Assembly (NCBI GenBank): GCA_025655575.1
Contig: JAHXIP010000003.1
Coordinates: 217,649 to 281,648 of the forward strand
DNA: 64,000 nucleotides
Direction: 5' to 3'
From: Candidatus Thiodiazotropha sp. (ex Monitilora ramsayi)
GTDB lineage: Bacteria; Pseudomonadota; Gammaproteobacteria; Chromatiales; Chromatiaceae
Position 1 is the stretch's first letter. Each line of letters begins with the position of its first letter. Both the position numbers and the translations under genes were made by a program. Positions 26,316-36,924 of the stretch are shown here, in pieces. A model generated the notes under the pieces. The model was not told the DNA's origin and made no database searches. It was given only the letters and a program-made list of their open reading frames with translations.

Positions 26316-26774
26316 ATGGCAAGTAATGATGCAGACAATACTTTCGTGCTGGATGATCGTTTGTCACAAGACTGTCATATCCTGGCTGAATTGAGTTTCT
26401 CTCGTCTGCTGTTGATGAACAACGCGCTCTTTCCCTGGTTCATTCTGGTGCCCAGGGTTGAAGTGACGGAAATTCATGAACTCTCAGCATCACAACAGCA
26501 GAAACTGATGGAAGAGACCGATCTACTCTCCCGTTTCGTGCAACAGACCTTCTCACCGTACAAACTGAATGTTGCAGCTATCGGCAATATAGTACGCCAA
26601 ATGCATATCCATATTGTCGGTCGCAAAACGGATGATACCTGCTGGCCCGGTGTGGTTTGGGGCGTCAGCCAAAAAACGGCTTACAACCAGGTACAACTCA
26701 ACGAAATTTCACACGCATTGAAATCTTTCCTCCCACCGGATACCGATTTTTTTCAGCCACAGAGTAAGGCCTGA
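26316..26774 (+). CDS. HIT-family nucleotide hydrolase
   Basis: A 152-residue HIT protein, probably hydrolysing or transferring from dinucleoside polyphosphates or adenylylated substrates. The N-terminal strand block (LAELSFSRLLLMNNALFPWFILVPR) and the histidine triad region NIVRQMHIHIVGRKTDD are clear; the nucleophile His lies in this H-x-H-x motif. C-terminal WPGVVW is usual for this bacterial branch. It is 6 bp after the DUF971 gene, suggesting an operon. Confidence 0.92.
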   Translation: MASNDADNTFVLDDRLSQDCHILAELSFSRLLLMNNALFPWFILVPRVEVTEIHELSASQQQKLMEETDLLSRFVQQTFSPYKLNVAAIGNIVRQMHIHIVGRKTDDTCWPGVVWGVSQKTAYNQVQLNEISHALKSFLPPDTDFFQPQSKA

Positions 26775-26997
26775 ACAAACCGTTTACTGGAGCAATGCTG
26801 CTGATATTGATCGAGGTAATCAACAAGCCTCACGATCAATGATCTGGCTCAACCGGCACTCCGATTCGTTTACTACACAGCCAGGCCAAATTGGCTACAC
26901 TATAGGTCGATGCTTAGATCACAAGATTTCTGTGATTGAGGCTCGAGTCCTCAGAGATAACAAACGACCAAAGCATAGGCTGGGGGAAATGGGGTAA

Positions 26998-27324
26998 ATG
27001 GAAGAATCACTACAACGACTGCTCGATGCCGAAACCAAAGCGCAGCAGATACACGGCAAGGCCGAAGAAACCCGTGAGCGCATGATCCAGGAGGCGTTGC
27101 ACGAAGCGAAAACGAAAGAGGAACACTTCGAGGCACGCATCCCGGAACTGCACCAAAGTTTCATGGAAAAATCCGAGTCACGTGCCGAGCAGACCATTGC
27201 CGAACTGAAAAAGCGTTTTAACGAACGCCACACACAACTGCGCGAGTACGCTGAAGTCAGGGAGGAAGACGCGCTCGACGCGGCATTCTCCGTACTGATC
27301 GATCCGAAGGCGGATGAAGATTAG
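26998..27324 (+). CDS. V/A-type ATPase peripheral-stalk subunit G/H-like
   Basis: A 108-residue, almost wholly coiled-coil protein (LDAETKAQQIHGKAEETRERM; AEQTIAELKKRFNERHTQLREY) at the head of the V/A-ATPase operon, so I take it as the stalk subunit pairing with subunit E. Sequence identity to known G/H subunits is low, as usual. Its stop codon TAG lies exactly at the target site of the inserted 264-bp element (27322-27589); joining the flanks restores TAG followed after 3 bp by the next ATG, so the gene itself is probably intact. Confidence 0.78.
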   Translation: MEESLQRLLDAETKAQQIHGKAEETRERMIQEALHEAKTKEEHFEARIPELHQSFMEKSESRAEQTIAELKKRFNERHTQLREYAEVREEDALDAAFSVLIDPKADED

Positions 27325-27589
27325 TGTACCTCGCCATAGATTCTGTACCATTCAGAGCTACCCCAATACGCCGGGTCAAGGCGCGGCGCGCAGGGAATGG
27401 CATGCCCTTTCCAAGCGCCGCAACGCAGGACTGGTGTATTGGGGTAGCTCCCTTCGGGCGGGCCTGGAAGGGGCCATCCACGGCGTTATGCCTCTTGGAA
27501 AGGGCCGAGCCATTCCCTGCGAGGGATGCCTACCGGCTAGCCCCTTCCAGGCCCGCTGAATGGTACAGAATCTATGACGAGGCACACTA
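27322..27589. mobile_element. MITE-like foldback element inserted in V-ATPase operon
   Basis: A 264-bp non-coding element (27324-27587) flanked by TA on each side. Terminal inverted repeats of 34 bp including the TA (27322-27355 and 27556-27589) differ at two positions; the core ATAGATTCTGTACCATTCAG is identical. Inside are three more perfect long inverted pairs: AGCTACCCCAATAC (27356-27369)/GTATTGGGGTAGCT (27436-27449); GGGAATGGC/GCCATTCCC with CCCTTTCCAAG/CTTGGAAAGGG; and a 17-bp pair at 27458-27474/27540-27556. TA duplication plus TIRs fits an IS630/Tc1-mariner-type MITE. Short open frames inside are by-products of the palindromes. RNA from the operon would fold strongly here. Confidence 0.85.
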
Positions 27590-27593
27590 GGCG

Positions 27594-28649
27594 ATGAGCT
27601 CTCTCCGCGACCAGGCCTATCTGAAAACCCGTGTCGGTATCTTCGCCGGTCGGCTCCTCACACCTGAAGCTGTCGAACGTTACAAATCCATGTCCCTCAA
27701 TCAGTTGGCTGAGGCATTCGACCTGTTACCCATCATTGAAGAAACCCTGGAGCCACGCCAAAAGAGTCGGCTGATTGAGCAGGCCCTGTTACATCGGATG
27801 ATGTCGGAGCTCTCCGTTCTTCTACGTCCCCTCAGCGGTCGCACCCGGGGCCTGATGCTCTACTGGCCGAGAAAATTTGAGCTATACAATCTTAAGACAC
27901 TGATCCGCGGCAAACTCAACGATCTGGGTATGGAGGAGATCCGGGACAATCTGCACGACCTGCCCGAGAACATCCGTTTACCCCATGAGTCCATGCTACA
28001 GGCCGAGAATGTCCTGGAGATGCTGCGCCAGCTCGACCAGGGACCCTATGCCATGATTGCCAGACAGGCCCGGCATGTTTACGAGGAGCAGAACGAAAGC
28101 TTTTCTCTCGACGCGGCCATCGACCGGCTCTATTACACCGGCATGCTACGCCACATCAACATTGCCAACAGCATCGATAAGCGCGGCCTGCATAAAGTGA
28201 TCGGCATCATGATCGACCGGCAGAACATCCTCTGGCTGCTGCGCTATCGGCTGGTCTACCGATTCTCACCCAGTGAGGCTTACTATCTGCTGATCTCCGC
28301 TGGCGGGCGTATTCAGCGTGACACCCTGATGGAGTTGGCGAATCTGGAAGGCCTGCAAGCCATTATCGGTCATCTGCCCGGTCCTTTACGTCAGATCCTG
28401 GGAGAGGCAAACAATATCACCCAGGTGCGGCAAAGGCTCGACCACCATGTCTCGGATGAACTTCAGAAACTGATGCGGCACAGCCAGGACGCGGTGGTCT
28501 CCGCACTCTCCTATATGATCGCGCGAGACATGGACCTGATGCGGCTCTATGCCATCATCCAGGGCAAGCTGCTGCAGATGGATCCGGCATTAATCGATCA
28601 GGCGATACCGGGCGATGCGCTTACCGACAGCAGCGGGGTGAATGTGTGA
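27594..28649 (+). CDS. ntpC: V/A-type ATPase subunit C
   Basis: Central-stalk socket subunit (d/C) that couples the rotor ring to the catalytic head; 351 residues. The typical helical repeats are visible: YLKTRVGIFAGRLLTPEAVERY, LYNLKTLIRGKLNDLG, LRHINIANSIDKRGLHKVIGI and DRQNILWLLRYRLVYRFSPSE. No signal or membrane segment, as expected. ATG 27594 follows 4 bp after the end of the inserted element. The subunit is usually the most divergent of the complex; the operon context supports the call. Confidence 0.9.
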   Translation: MSSLRDQAYLKTRVGIFAGRLLTPEAVERYKSMSLNQLAEAFDLLPIIEETLEPRQKSRLIEQALLHRMMSELSVLLRPLSGRTRGLMLYWPRKFELYNLKTLIRGKLNDLGMEEIRDNLHDLPENIRLPHESMLQAENVLEMLRQLDQGPYAMIARQARHVYEEQNESFSLDAAIDRLYYTGMLRHINIANSIDKRGLHKVIGIMIDRQNILWLLRYRLVYRFSPSEAYYLLISAGGRIQRDTLMELANLEGLQAIIGHLPGPLRQILGEANNITQVRQRLDHHVSDELQKLMRHSQDAVVSALSYMIARDMDLMRLYAIIQGKLLQMDPALIDQAIPGDALTDSSGVNV

Positions 28650-28712
28650 CACACATAAATCCTCTCTCTACTATTACAGTGACAACACATACATCGAACA
28701 TGGGGAGCCTCC

Positions 28713-30590
28713 ATGTTTAGTCCTTTGCCTATCAAACATATCAGCCTTCAGGTACTGACCGATGATCTGCCCAGTGCCTCGCTGATCCTGGCGGAACTCA
28801 GTTGTTTCAGTCCCGACCCCCGCCCGTACGCCGAGCAGGCATTGCCCGAGGTGCCCGGACACAGCTTCAGACACCTCTACAACCAAGCCAAGGCCCGGCT
28901 TGAAAAGATTGTCTCCCAGGTGGATTTCGAGCTTACATCGGACAACCACGAAGCCGGCCCCATCAATGAGGAAGAACTTGAAAGAGTCAATGAGTGGCTA
29001 GGCACTGCATGGGAGACCTGCTCGGGATTCGAGGAGGCCTCCCGCATTCACCTGGAGGAACGTCGTAATATCGATCAGTTGGAGAGCTCACTGGCGAACT
29101 TTCGCAATCTGAATATCGACTTGGGACAGCTACAGGGAAGTGCCGGCTTTCTTGAAACCCACATCGGTATGGTGCCCCGTACTCAGGTTAATCAGCTGAG
29201 TGATGCCCTGGGGCTCGACGGCTACCTACTGTTTCCCTTCATGGAGAGCGAGAGCGACACCCATGTGGTGATTGTCGGTGCCGGCGACAGAGAGACCACG
29301 AAACTCAAACCGGTACTCGATACCGCCGGCTTTCGCGCACTCGACATACCACCGGAACTGCAGGCAGAACCCGAGGCAGCCAAAACCCAATTGGATCAGC
29401 GACGTGACGCGGTCGAAGTGGAATCTCAAAAACTTGCCGAAGCGATTCATGCCTGGGGTGAGGCGTCCCGGCAGGAACTGGAACAGGCTGCACATACGGT
29501 GCACTTAGCGACACCCTACGTTGCCTTGGGCGAGGCTGCGCGCCACCGGGGAGACCTCTCACGATTACAGGGCTGGGTGCCGAACGAAGACATAGCACTG
29601 GTGGAACGCAGTCTGCGCGAAAAGCTCTCCAACCCATTTGTCATTGAGACCCGGGATCCGGCACCGGATGAGCGGCCACTGGTTCCCTCGGTCATGCGTC
29701 ATAGCCGTCTGCTGAGCCCCTTCTCCACTTTGGTGACCCAATATGGTGTACCGCGCTATGGGGAGGTCAATCCAACCCATCTCTTTGCCCTGACCTACAT
29801 CCTCATGTTCGGCATGATGTTCGGCGATGTGGGTCACGGTGCAGTGATACTCGGCACCGCCCTGCTGCTGAGACGCAAGCTGGGCACATTCACCGCTTTC
29901 GGTATTGCCGCCGGACTCTCGTCCATCCTGTTCGGTTTTCTCTACGGCAGCATCTTCGGCTATGAACATGTGCTGCACGCCCTCTGGATCGCCCCATTGA
30001 CCAATCCCCTCTATATGCTGACGGTGGCACTGTTGTGGGGCATCGGATTCATCACCATCGTCACCCTGCTGAACATCATCAATCACCTGCTTCAGGGCGA
30101 TCGACTGGGGGCGCTGTTCGCGGATAACGGTTTGTTGTCGCTGCTGCTCTATCTGGGTCTACTGGGAACCGGCTATAGCTTCTACAGCACGGGTAGCATC
30201 AGTGGATTCTGGGCGACCCTCACGATTCTCACACTGATCGGCATCTTTGCCCACAAACTGATCGAGCAGGAGGCATCCATCGGCGAGCGCATCCTGGTCG
30301 CCTTTATCGAGACCTTCGAAGCCATTACCGGCTATGTCTCCAATACGCTCTCTTTTCTGCGTGTGGCAGCTTTCAGTCTGAATCATGTGGCACTGGCGAT
30401 TGCCGTCTTCACCCTCGCCAACATGATGGGTGACACCGGCCACTGGATTACCGTCGTATTGGGCAATGTTTTTATTCTGGTACTGGAGGGACTGATCGTC
30501 GCCATCCAGGTATTGCGTCTGGAATTTTACGAGGGCTTTTCCCGTTTCTATTCGGGGGATGGAAAAGCCTTTAAACCACTGACTTTGTAA
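28713..30590 (+). CDS. ntpI: V/A-type ATPase subunit I (membrane stator)
   Basis: A 625-residue stator subunit (a/I family) forming the ion half-channels beside the K ring. The N-terminal half (to about residue 340) is soluble with coiled coils; the C-terminal half has seven or more transmembrane helices: FALTYILMFGMMFGDVGHGAVILG, a Gly-rich hairpin with SSILFGFLYGSIFGYEH, and VSNTLSFLRVAAFSLNHVALA, where the essential Arg (FLRVAAF) sits. GGGGAGCC upstream of the ATG is a reasonable ribosome-binding site. The stop codon is the first base triplet of a foldback repeat. Confidence 0.92.
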   Translation: MFSPLPIKHISLQVLTDDLPSASLILAELSCFSPDPRPYAEQALPEVPGHSFRHLYNQAKARLEKIVSQVDFELTSDNHEAGPINEEELERVNEWLGTAWETCSGFEEASRIHLEERRNIDQLESSLANFRNLNIDLGQLQGSAGFLETHIGMVPRTQVNQLSDALGLDGYLLFPFMESESDTHVVIVGAGDRETTKLKPVLDTAGFRALDIPPELQAEPEAAKTQLDQRRDAVEVESQKLAEAIHAWGEASRQELEQAAHTVHLATPYVALGEAARHRGDLSRLQGWVPNEDIALVERSLREKLSNPFVIETRDPAPDERPLVPSVMRHSRLLSPFSTLVTQYGVPRYGEVNPTHLFALTYILMFGMMFGDVGHGAVILGTALLLRRKLGTFTAFGIAAGLSSILFGFLYGSIFGYEHVLHALWIAPLTNPLYMLTVALLWGIGFITIVTLLNIINHLLQGDRLGALFADNGLLSLLLYLGLLGTGYSFYSTGSISGFWATLTILTLIGIFAHKLIEQEASIGERILVAFIETFEAITGYVSNTLSFLRVAAFSLNHVALAIAVFTLANMMGDTGHWITVVLGNVFILVLEGLIVAIQVLRLEFYEGFSRFYSGDGKAFKPLTL

Positions 30591-30693
30591 TTATGAATTT
30601 TGAATTGATGCGCTCGCTATGCTCGCAACCTGATTTAACAACGCTTAAAAAGCAGTGCGCGAAGCGCACGCAACAATTCAAAATCCATAATTC
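30588..30693. repeat. AT-rich foldback repeat between ntpI and ntpK
   Basis: TAATTATGAATTTTGAATTG (30588-30607, starting with the ntpI stop codon) pairs with CAATTCAAAATCCATAATTC (30674-30693) with two mismatches in 20. A smaller perfect hairpin GTGCGC-GAA-GCGCAC lies at 30655-30669. The TTTTGARTTATGARTTTTGA-type phrase recurs at 62013-62033 and 63831-63857, each time immediately after a stop codon. It may stabilise or stop mRNA between the stator and proteolipid genes. Confidence 0.7.
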
Positions 30694-30726
30694 AAAACTC
30701 ACAATTAATCAAAAGAGGAGCATGCT

Positions 30727-31164
30727 ATGTATTGGCTTATCGCTGTAATGACCCTGGGGATTGCCGGCATCATCATTACCGGCATCGTCATGGAGATGCA
30801 ACCGGCCAAGATTTCCAGGCCCTGGTTCAAGCCAACTATCGGCGTCAACCTGGTTGTCTTCGTTGTTGCGCAGGCCGCTCTGATCTTCATGGGTGTGGGC
30901 GAGGTTATGGCTGCCACTGAAGCGGCTACCGGCGGTGGAGAGATTTCCATCGGGCTGGGCCTCGGCATCATCGGCGTTGGTATACCTACCGCCTTGAGTA
31001 CCATTGGCGCAGGCATTGCCGTGGGGCCCATCGGCGCCGCCTCTCTGGCGGTGCTGGCTGAAAAACCGGAGATCTTCGGACGTACACTGATCTACCTGGG
31101 TCTGGCTGAAGGTATCGCCATCTATGGTCTGGTCATGAGTATTCTGTTGCTGGACAGGATCTGA
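30727..31164 (+). CDS. ntpK: V/A-type ATPase subunit K (proteolipid)
   Basis: The rotor-ring subunit, 145 residues with four hydrophobic helices (about 2-22, 37-62, 78-108 and 122-143), i.e. a double-hairpin proteolipid. The ion-binding Glu is in helix four (YLGLAEGIAIYGL). The matching position in the first hairpin is Gln (FVVAQAALIFM), so there is one carboxylate per four helices as in other V-type rings. Gln in helix two is also a Na+ ligand in Enterococcus NtpK, but the coupling ion cannot be decided here. AGAGGAG gives a strong ribosome-binding site, fitting the high copy number. Confidence 0.93.
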   Translation: MYWLIAVMTLGIAGIIITGIVMEMQPAKISRPWFKPTIGVNLVVFVVAQAALIFMGVGEVMAATEAATGGGEISIGLGLGIIGVGIPTALSTIGAGIAVGPIGAASLAVLAEKPEIFGRTLIYLGLAEGIAIYGLVMSILLLDRI

Positions 31165-31172
31165 TACCGACC

Positions 31173-31493
31173 ATGAGTGACACCGCCCATCCAGTCAGAA
31201 ATATCTTTATCGGCGGCCCCGCGTTGACCGATGGTTTCCGGCTGATCGGTTTTGAAACGTTGACTGATCCCGATGGACACCAGTTGGACCGGTTGCTCTC
31301 TGAACTACAAAAAGAGAAACAACGAGCCCTGCTGATCATCGAACAATCCGTCAACCATGTAGGTTCCAAGTTGCTGGATCAGATACGCAGTGAGGGCGGA
31401 CGAATCGTGTTATCGGAAGTCCCTTCACTGCATGATCCCGAAAGCTTCCAATGTGAGCTGGATGCACAACTTAAGAAATTGACCGGTGGATAA
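31173..31493 (+). CDS. V/A-type ATPase subunit F
   Basis: A 106-residue Rossmann-like central-stalk subunit. The family pattern is visible: NIFIGGPALTDGFRLIGFETL, then ALLIIEQSVNHVGSKLLDQI and a C-terminal GGRIVLSEVPSL. It binds the rotor inside the A3B3 head. It is 8 bp downstream of the proteolipid gene and 14 bp before the E subunit gene, as in a single operon. Confidence 0.88.
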   Translation: MSDTAHPVRNIFIGGPALTDGFRLIGFETLTDPDGHQLDRLLSELQKEKQRALLIIEQSVNHVGSKLLDQIRSEGGRIVLSEVPSLHDPESFQCELDAQLKKLTGG

Positions 31494-31507
31494 CCAGGAG
31501 ACTGACT

Positions 31508-32140
31508 GTGAATCAGGTTGAAGCACTGGAGAAAGCAATCCTCGAAAGAGCCGAAATGATGGCCGAGGAGTGCCAAAACCGAGCAGAGGCGGGACGCAAA
31601 AATATCCTGCGTGAAGCGAGTGAAAAGCTTCATCTCAGAGAAGAAAAAGAGACCCTGTTGGCCAAGTCCCTGGCCGACCGCGCGTACCTGCGAAAAGTGC
31701 AGGCCGATGAATTGAAGCTGCGTGCCAAAATGGACCACATGCGCTGGAATCTGGTTCAGATCGTAATCGACCGTCTGCAGGGACGCATGCAGGTGCTGGT
31801 GGAGGATGAGAACGGCTACTTTGATTTTCTGCAAGCACTGCTAAAACAAGCTGCCGCGCACATCGAAGAGAATAAGTTACAGGTCTCTGTCAACGCCAAC
31901 GACTTATCCAGACTTAAACCTCAGTGGGAGGCGCTGACTGCAGACCTGGTTCCCGGGAAGCAGTTCGAATTGCTCGACAAGAGCATCGAAACCGTTGGTG
32001 GCTGCTTGGTGACGACCGCCGATAGCCGGGTACAGATAGACCATACCTTCGAAGGCAGGCTCTCCCGCCTGGAACGAAATATTCATCAGGCATTGGTCGA
32101 GCGGCTGTTGCCTCCCATCGGTGATGGACAGACGCTTTAA
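31508..32140 (+). CDS. V/A-type ATPase subunit E
   Basis: Peripheral-stalk subunit of 210 residues. The N-terminal half is a long coiled coil (LEKAILERAEMMAEECQNRAE) that would pair with the G/H-like product, and the C-terminal half is an alpha/beta domain (FELLDKSIETVGGCLVTTADSRVQIDHTFEGRLSRLE), the part that docks to the B subunit; VGG-x-V-x-T-x-D-x-R-x-x-x-D is the family signature. 11 bp before the A gene. Confidence 0.92.
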   Translation: MNQVEALEKAILERAEMMAEECQNRAEAGRKNILREASEKLHLREEKETLLAKSLADRAYLRKVQADELKLRAKMDHMRWNLVQIVIDRLQGRMQVLVEDENGYFDFLQALLKQAAAHIEENKLQVSVNANDLSRLKPQWEALTADLVPGKQFELLDKSIETVGGCLVTTADSRVQIDHTFEGRLSRLERNIHQALVERLLPPIGDGQTL

Positions 32141-32151
32141 GGCAAATACAA

Positions 32152-33950
<1,799 letters not shown>

Positions 33951-33954
<4 letters not shown>

Positions 33955-35333
33955 GCGCCAAGGAGTACCGAACCGCATCCGCCGCCCGCGGTGGTCTGCT
34001 GACCGTCAGCAATGTACCCAACATCGCCTTTGGCGACCGGGTACGTGTCCGTGATCAGAAGGGAAATACCCGTAATGGTCAGGTCATCCTCAGTTCCGAT
34101 GAAGAAGTGCTGATCCAGATCTTCGAGGGGACCGATGATCTCGACATGGAAAATACGTGGGTGCGTTTTCTCGACGAGCCGGTGGAGATCGCCCTCTCGC
34201 CGGAGATCCTCGGTCGTGTTTTCAGCGGTCTGGGCGAGCCCCGGGATTTCCGTCCTCCCATCGTTTCCAGCTTGCGGCGCAGCATCAATGCAGCGCCTTT
34301 CAATCCCGCCGCCCGCACCTACCCGAAAGAGTTCATCCAAACCGGTGTCTCCACCATCGACGGGCTCAACTCCCTGGTGCGCGGTCAGAAGCTGCCGATC
34401 TTCTCCGCCTCCGGCCTGCCCCATAACCGTCTCGCCGCACAAATCGTGCGCCAGGCCAAGTTGCCCGATGACGACAGCCGCTTCTCAGTAGTCTTCGCCG
34501 CCATGGGCGTTTCCTATGCGGATGCCCGCTTCTTCCAGGAGGAGTTTGCCTCCTCCGGCGTACTGGGTAACGTGGTGATGTTCGTCAACATGGCTGACGA
34601 TCCACCGGTGGAACGACTCACATTGCCGCGCATGGCGCTTACCGCCGCCGAGTACCTCGCTTTCGATCTCGATCGTCACGTGCTGGTAGTAATGACCGAC
34701 ATGACTCACTACGCTGAGGCCCTGCGCGAAGTGGCCACCGCCAAAGGTGACGTACCTGCGCGTAAAGGCTATCCGGGTTATCTTTACTCCGATCTGGCGG
34801 AGATCTACGAGCGTTCCGGCCGTATCAAGGACCGGCACGGCTCCATCACCCTGGTGCCGGTACTGAGTATGCCCAGCGATGACATCACACATCCGATCCC
34901 AGACCTCACCGGCTACATCACCGAGGGTCAAATCGTGCTGAGTCGTGAGCTGCACAACCAGGGCATCTATCCGCCGGTGCATATCTCGCCTTCACTTTCA
35001 CGACTGATGAAGGACGGCATCGGCAAGGACTTTACTCGTGAGGATCATCCACACGTGTCCAATCAGCTCTATGCCCTTTATGCACGGGCGCTCGAGACGC
35101 GCAATCTGGCCTCTATCATTGGCGCCGATGAACTCTCTGCCCGTGACCGCCGTTACCTGGAATTCGCCGACGCCTTTGAAGAGCGTTTCGTGCGCCAGGG
35201 TGAGGATGAAGACCGCAGCATCGAGGAGACTCTCAATCTAGCCTGGAACCTTCTCTCCACCTTCCCACCACAGGCCCTCACCCGTGTCACCGAGACCGAG
35301 ATGGCTAAGTACCACCGGCAGAGCGGCGAATGA
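33951..35333 (+). CDS. ntpB: V/A-type ATPase subunit B
   Basis: Non-catalytic, nucleotide-site-bearing subunit of 460 residues. It lacks a P-loop, as the family does (FSASGLPHNRLAAQIVRQA in that position), and has the DMTHYAEALREVATAKGDVPARKGYPGYLYSDLA block and the PSLSRLMKDGIGKDFTREDHPHVSNQLYALYA C-terminal region. It overlaps A by 4 nt at the start and D by 4 nt at the end, so A-B-D are translationally coupled. Confidence 0.96.
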
Positions 35334-35953
35334 CAGGCACCAGGCTAAAAGCGGCCCCAACCAAGAACACGCTGCTCAACCTCAAACGGCAGCTGCAGTT
35401 CCTGGAGGACGGACATAGCCTGCTTGAACGCAAGCGGGAACTGCTGACCCGGCTTGTCTACCAGCGCATCGGTGAGTACCGGGAGATCCGGGATAAAGCC
35501 CACAATGCGATCAAGCAAGCCTACCATTGGCTCAGCATGGTCCAGCTACGCATGACCAGCCGCTCGCTGCACCAGGCAGCACTGGGTGTCAAGCCGGTGC
35601 TCGACCTCAAGATACTCCCCCGCCGTAATCTGGGTGTTGAATACCCCTCCGTCACAGGCGAATTGATGCCCCTCAATCCCGTCGGCCTGCTCGGCACCGA
35701 TCCCAGTTTCGACGAGACCCGCCAGCACTTTGCCGAAGCCGCACTACTGCTTTCCAAGATGGGCGAAGTCTCTATGAGCTTGAGCCGCTTGATTGCCGAG
35801 CAGAGGAAGGCACAGAAGCGGGTGAATGCGTTGCGTTACAACATTATTCCCCGCTATCGCAATACAATTCGATTTATCGAAAATGCTTTGGAAGAAGAAG
35901 AAAGAAATGCGCTGTTTCAGGTGAAGGTGCTGAGGGACCAGGAAAGAATATAG
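35330..35953 (+). CDS. ntpD: V/A-type ATPase subunit D
   Basis: Central-shaft subunit of 207 residues; a long helical hairpin with the family features PTKNTLLNLKRQLQFLEDGHSLLERKRELL near the N-terminus and KRVNALRYNIIPRYRNTIRFIENALEEEERN near the C-terminus. It is the last gene of the operon G-C-I-K-F-E-A-B-D; no strong terminator was seen within 100 bp downstream. Confidence 0.95.
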   Translation: MTGTRLKAAPTKNTLLNLKRQLQFLEDGHSLLERKRELLTRLVYQRIGEYREIRDKAHNAIKQAYHWLSMVQLRMTSRSLHQAALGVKPVLDLKILPRRNLGVEYPSVTGELMPLNPVGLLGTDPSFDETRQHFAEAALLLSKMGEVSMSLSRLIAEQRKAQKRVNALRYNIIPRYRNTIRFIENALEEEERNALFQVKVLRDQERI

Positions 35954-36204
35954 GCAACTTATTGTTTGTAGCGTCGTAATATCCAAATAGAACTCTTACG
36001 TTCAGTTCGATTTCTTGGAATCGCACTTACTGAAGCTGTATACTCAATACAATGGTCAGGATGTATTCATAATATTCAAACATCAAACCCTTTCCTGGCC
36101 TTTTTTACATTTTTGCCCCCAGTGTTGTTTTTGAAATTCCAGTTCATTTTTCCATTCTCCTTATCGAGCCACCCGACCTGGTCGTATTTGATATTGATCT
36201 TCCA

Positions 36205-36804
36205 GTGAGTGGACAAATCCGGATTGGGGGCAATCAACTTCTCCAACTGCTGGGGAAAAAGAGTGGCTGGTGCGATATACCAAAAATCATTCTTACCTCT
36301 GCCAAAAACTCTGCTATTCCCAAGCAGTTACCCATCTCACAAATTGAGGCGATAATTCTAAAGCCCTACGATCCTCGACGTTTCATGGAAGAAATCTATG
36401 GCAGCCTGTCCAAACATCTGGATAGCCACATACAAGAGATCAACCATCAACACATTCATTTGGCCTCTTTAATCCAGGAACTCGCCACTATCTCCAGCAA
36501 GGCCTCAGATAGATATACGACCCACCAAAAGCTCAAAGAATTTCTCGAATTCACAAGTCATCATTTTGCTTTCGAGGAAAAGTTCATGTGTCAGCACAAC
36601 TATCCCGACTTTGCAACTCACCACCAAAATCACAATCAACTACTGACGGAGACCAACACTTTAGTCAGTGAAATTGTAAATGGAAGCCAACCTATCCAAC
36701 CCAAAACAGTCGACTTGCTGAAGCGGGACTTTTTCGATGATGTTAGTGACGATGAGCGCTACATTACTTTTCTAAAAAAGGTTCGCACTGACTTAATGCG
36801 GTGA
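36205..36804 (+). CDS. Truncated receiver fused to hemerythrin domain (probable pseudogene)
   Basis: The open frame from GTG 36205 encodes 199 residues, but the frame stays open upstream to a stop at 36070 and reads EPPDLVVFDIDLPVSGQ: the middle of a response-regulator receiver including the phosphoacceptor Asp. No usable start precedes it and the first two receiver strands are missing, so the gene has lost its 5' end. The remainder is the receiver end (KIILTSA, ILKPYD) and a hemerythrin domain: NHQHIHLASLIQEL, HHFAFEEKFMCQHNYPDFATHHQNHNQLL, and DFFDDVSDDERYITFL, in which the usual His before D-x-x-Y is Asp. Bacteriohemerythrins sense O2 or NO; this copy is probably dead or altered. Confidence 0.65.
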   Translation: MSGQIRIGGNQLLQLLGKKSGWCDIPKIILTSAKNSAIPKQLPISQIEAIILKPYDPRRFMEEIYGSLSKHLDSHIQEINHQHIHLASLIQELATISSKASDRYTTHQKLKEFLEFTSHHFAFEEKFMCQHNYPDFATHHQNHNQLLTETNTLVSEIVNGSQPIQPKTVDLLKRDFFDDVSDDERYITFLKKVRTDLMR

Positions 36805-36880
36805 ATACAGGATTACATATAAAACAACAACAGCCATTAGGTTAGTAAAAACACACTTTGTTCAGCCACCATCAACAATT

Positions 36881-36904
36881 AAAAAAAAGGAGGCCGAAGC
36901 CTCC
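36881..36904 (-). terminator. Terminator of PEP-CTERM gene
   Basis: Read on the minus strand, GGAGGC-TTCG-GCCTCC is followed by eight T residues: a textbook rho-independent terminator 20 bp after the stop of the 36925-37479 gene. The UUCG-type loop is extra stable. Confidence 0.9.
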
Positions 36905-36924
36905 CTATCAATCAGGATAGCTTG

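Noticed and set aside
26811..26827. TTGAT...ATCAA before the V-ATPase operon, considered as FNR site
   Set aside because: Half-sites are separated by seven bases instead of four, so it does not fit the FNR/ANR dyad.
27324..27590. Open frames of 69-88 codons on both strands within the V-ATPase insert
   Set aside because: They mirror each other because the element is a palindrome; products are Arg/Pro/Ala-rich without domain, so I treat the element as non-coding.
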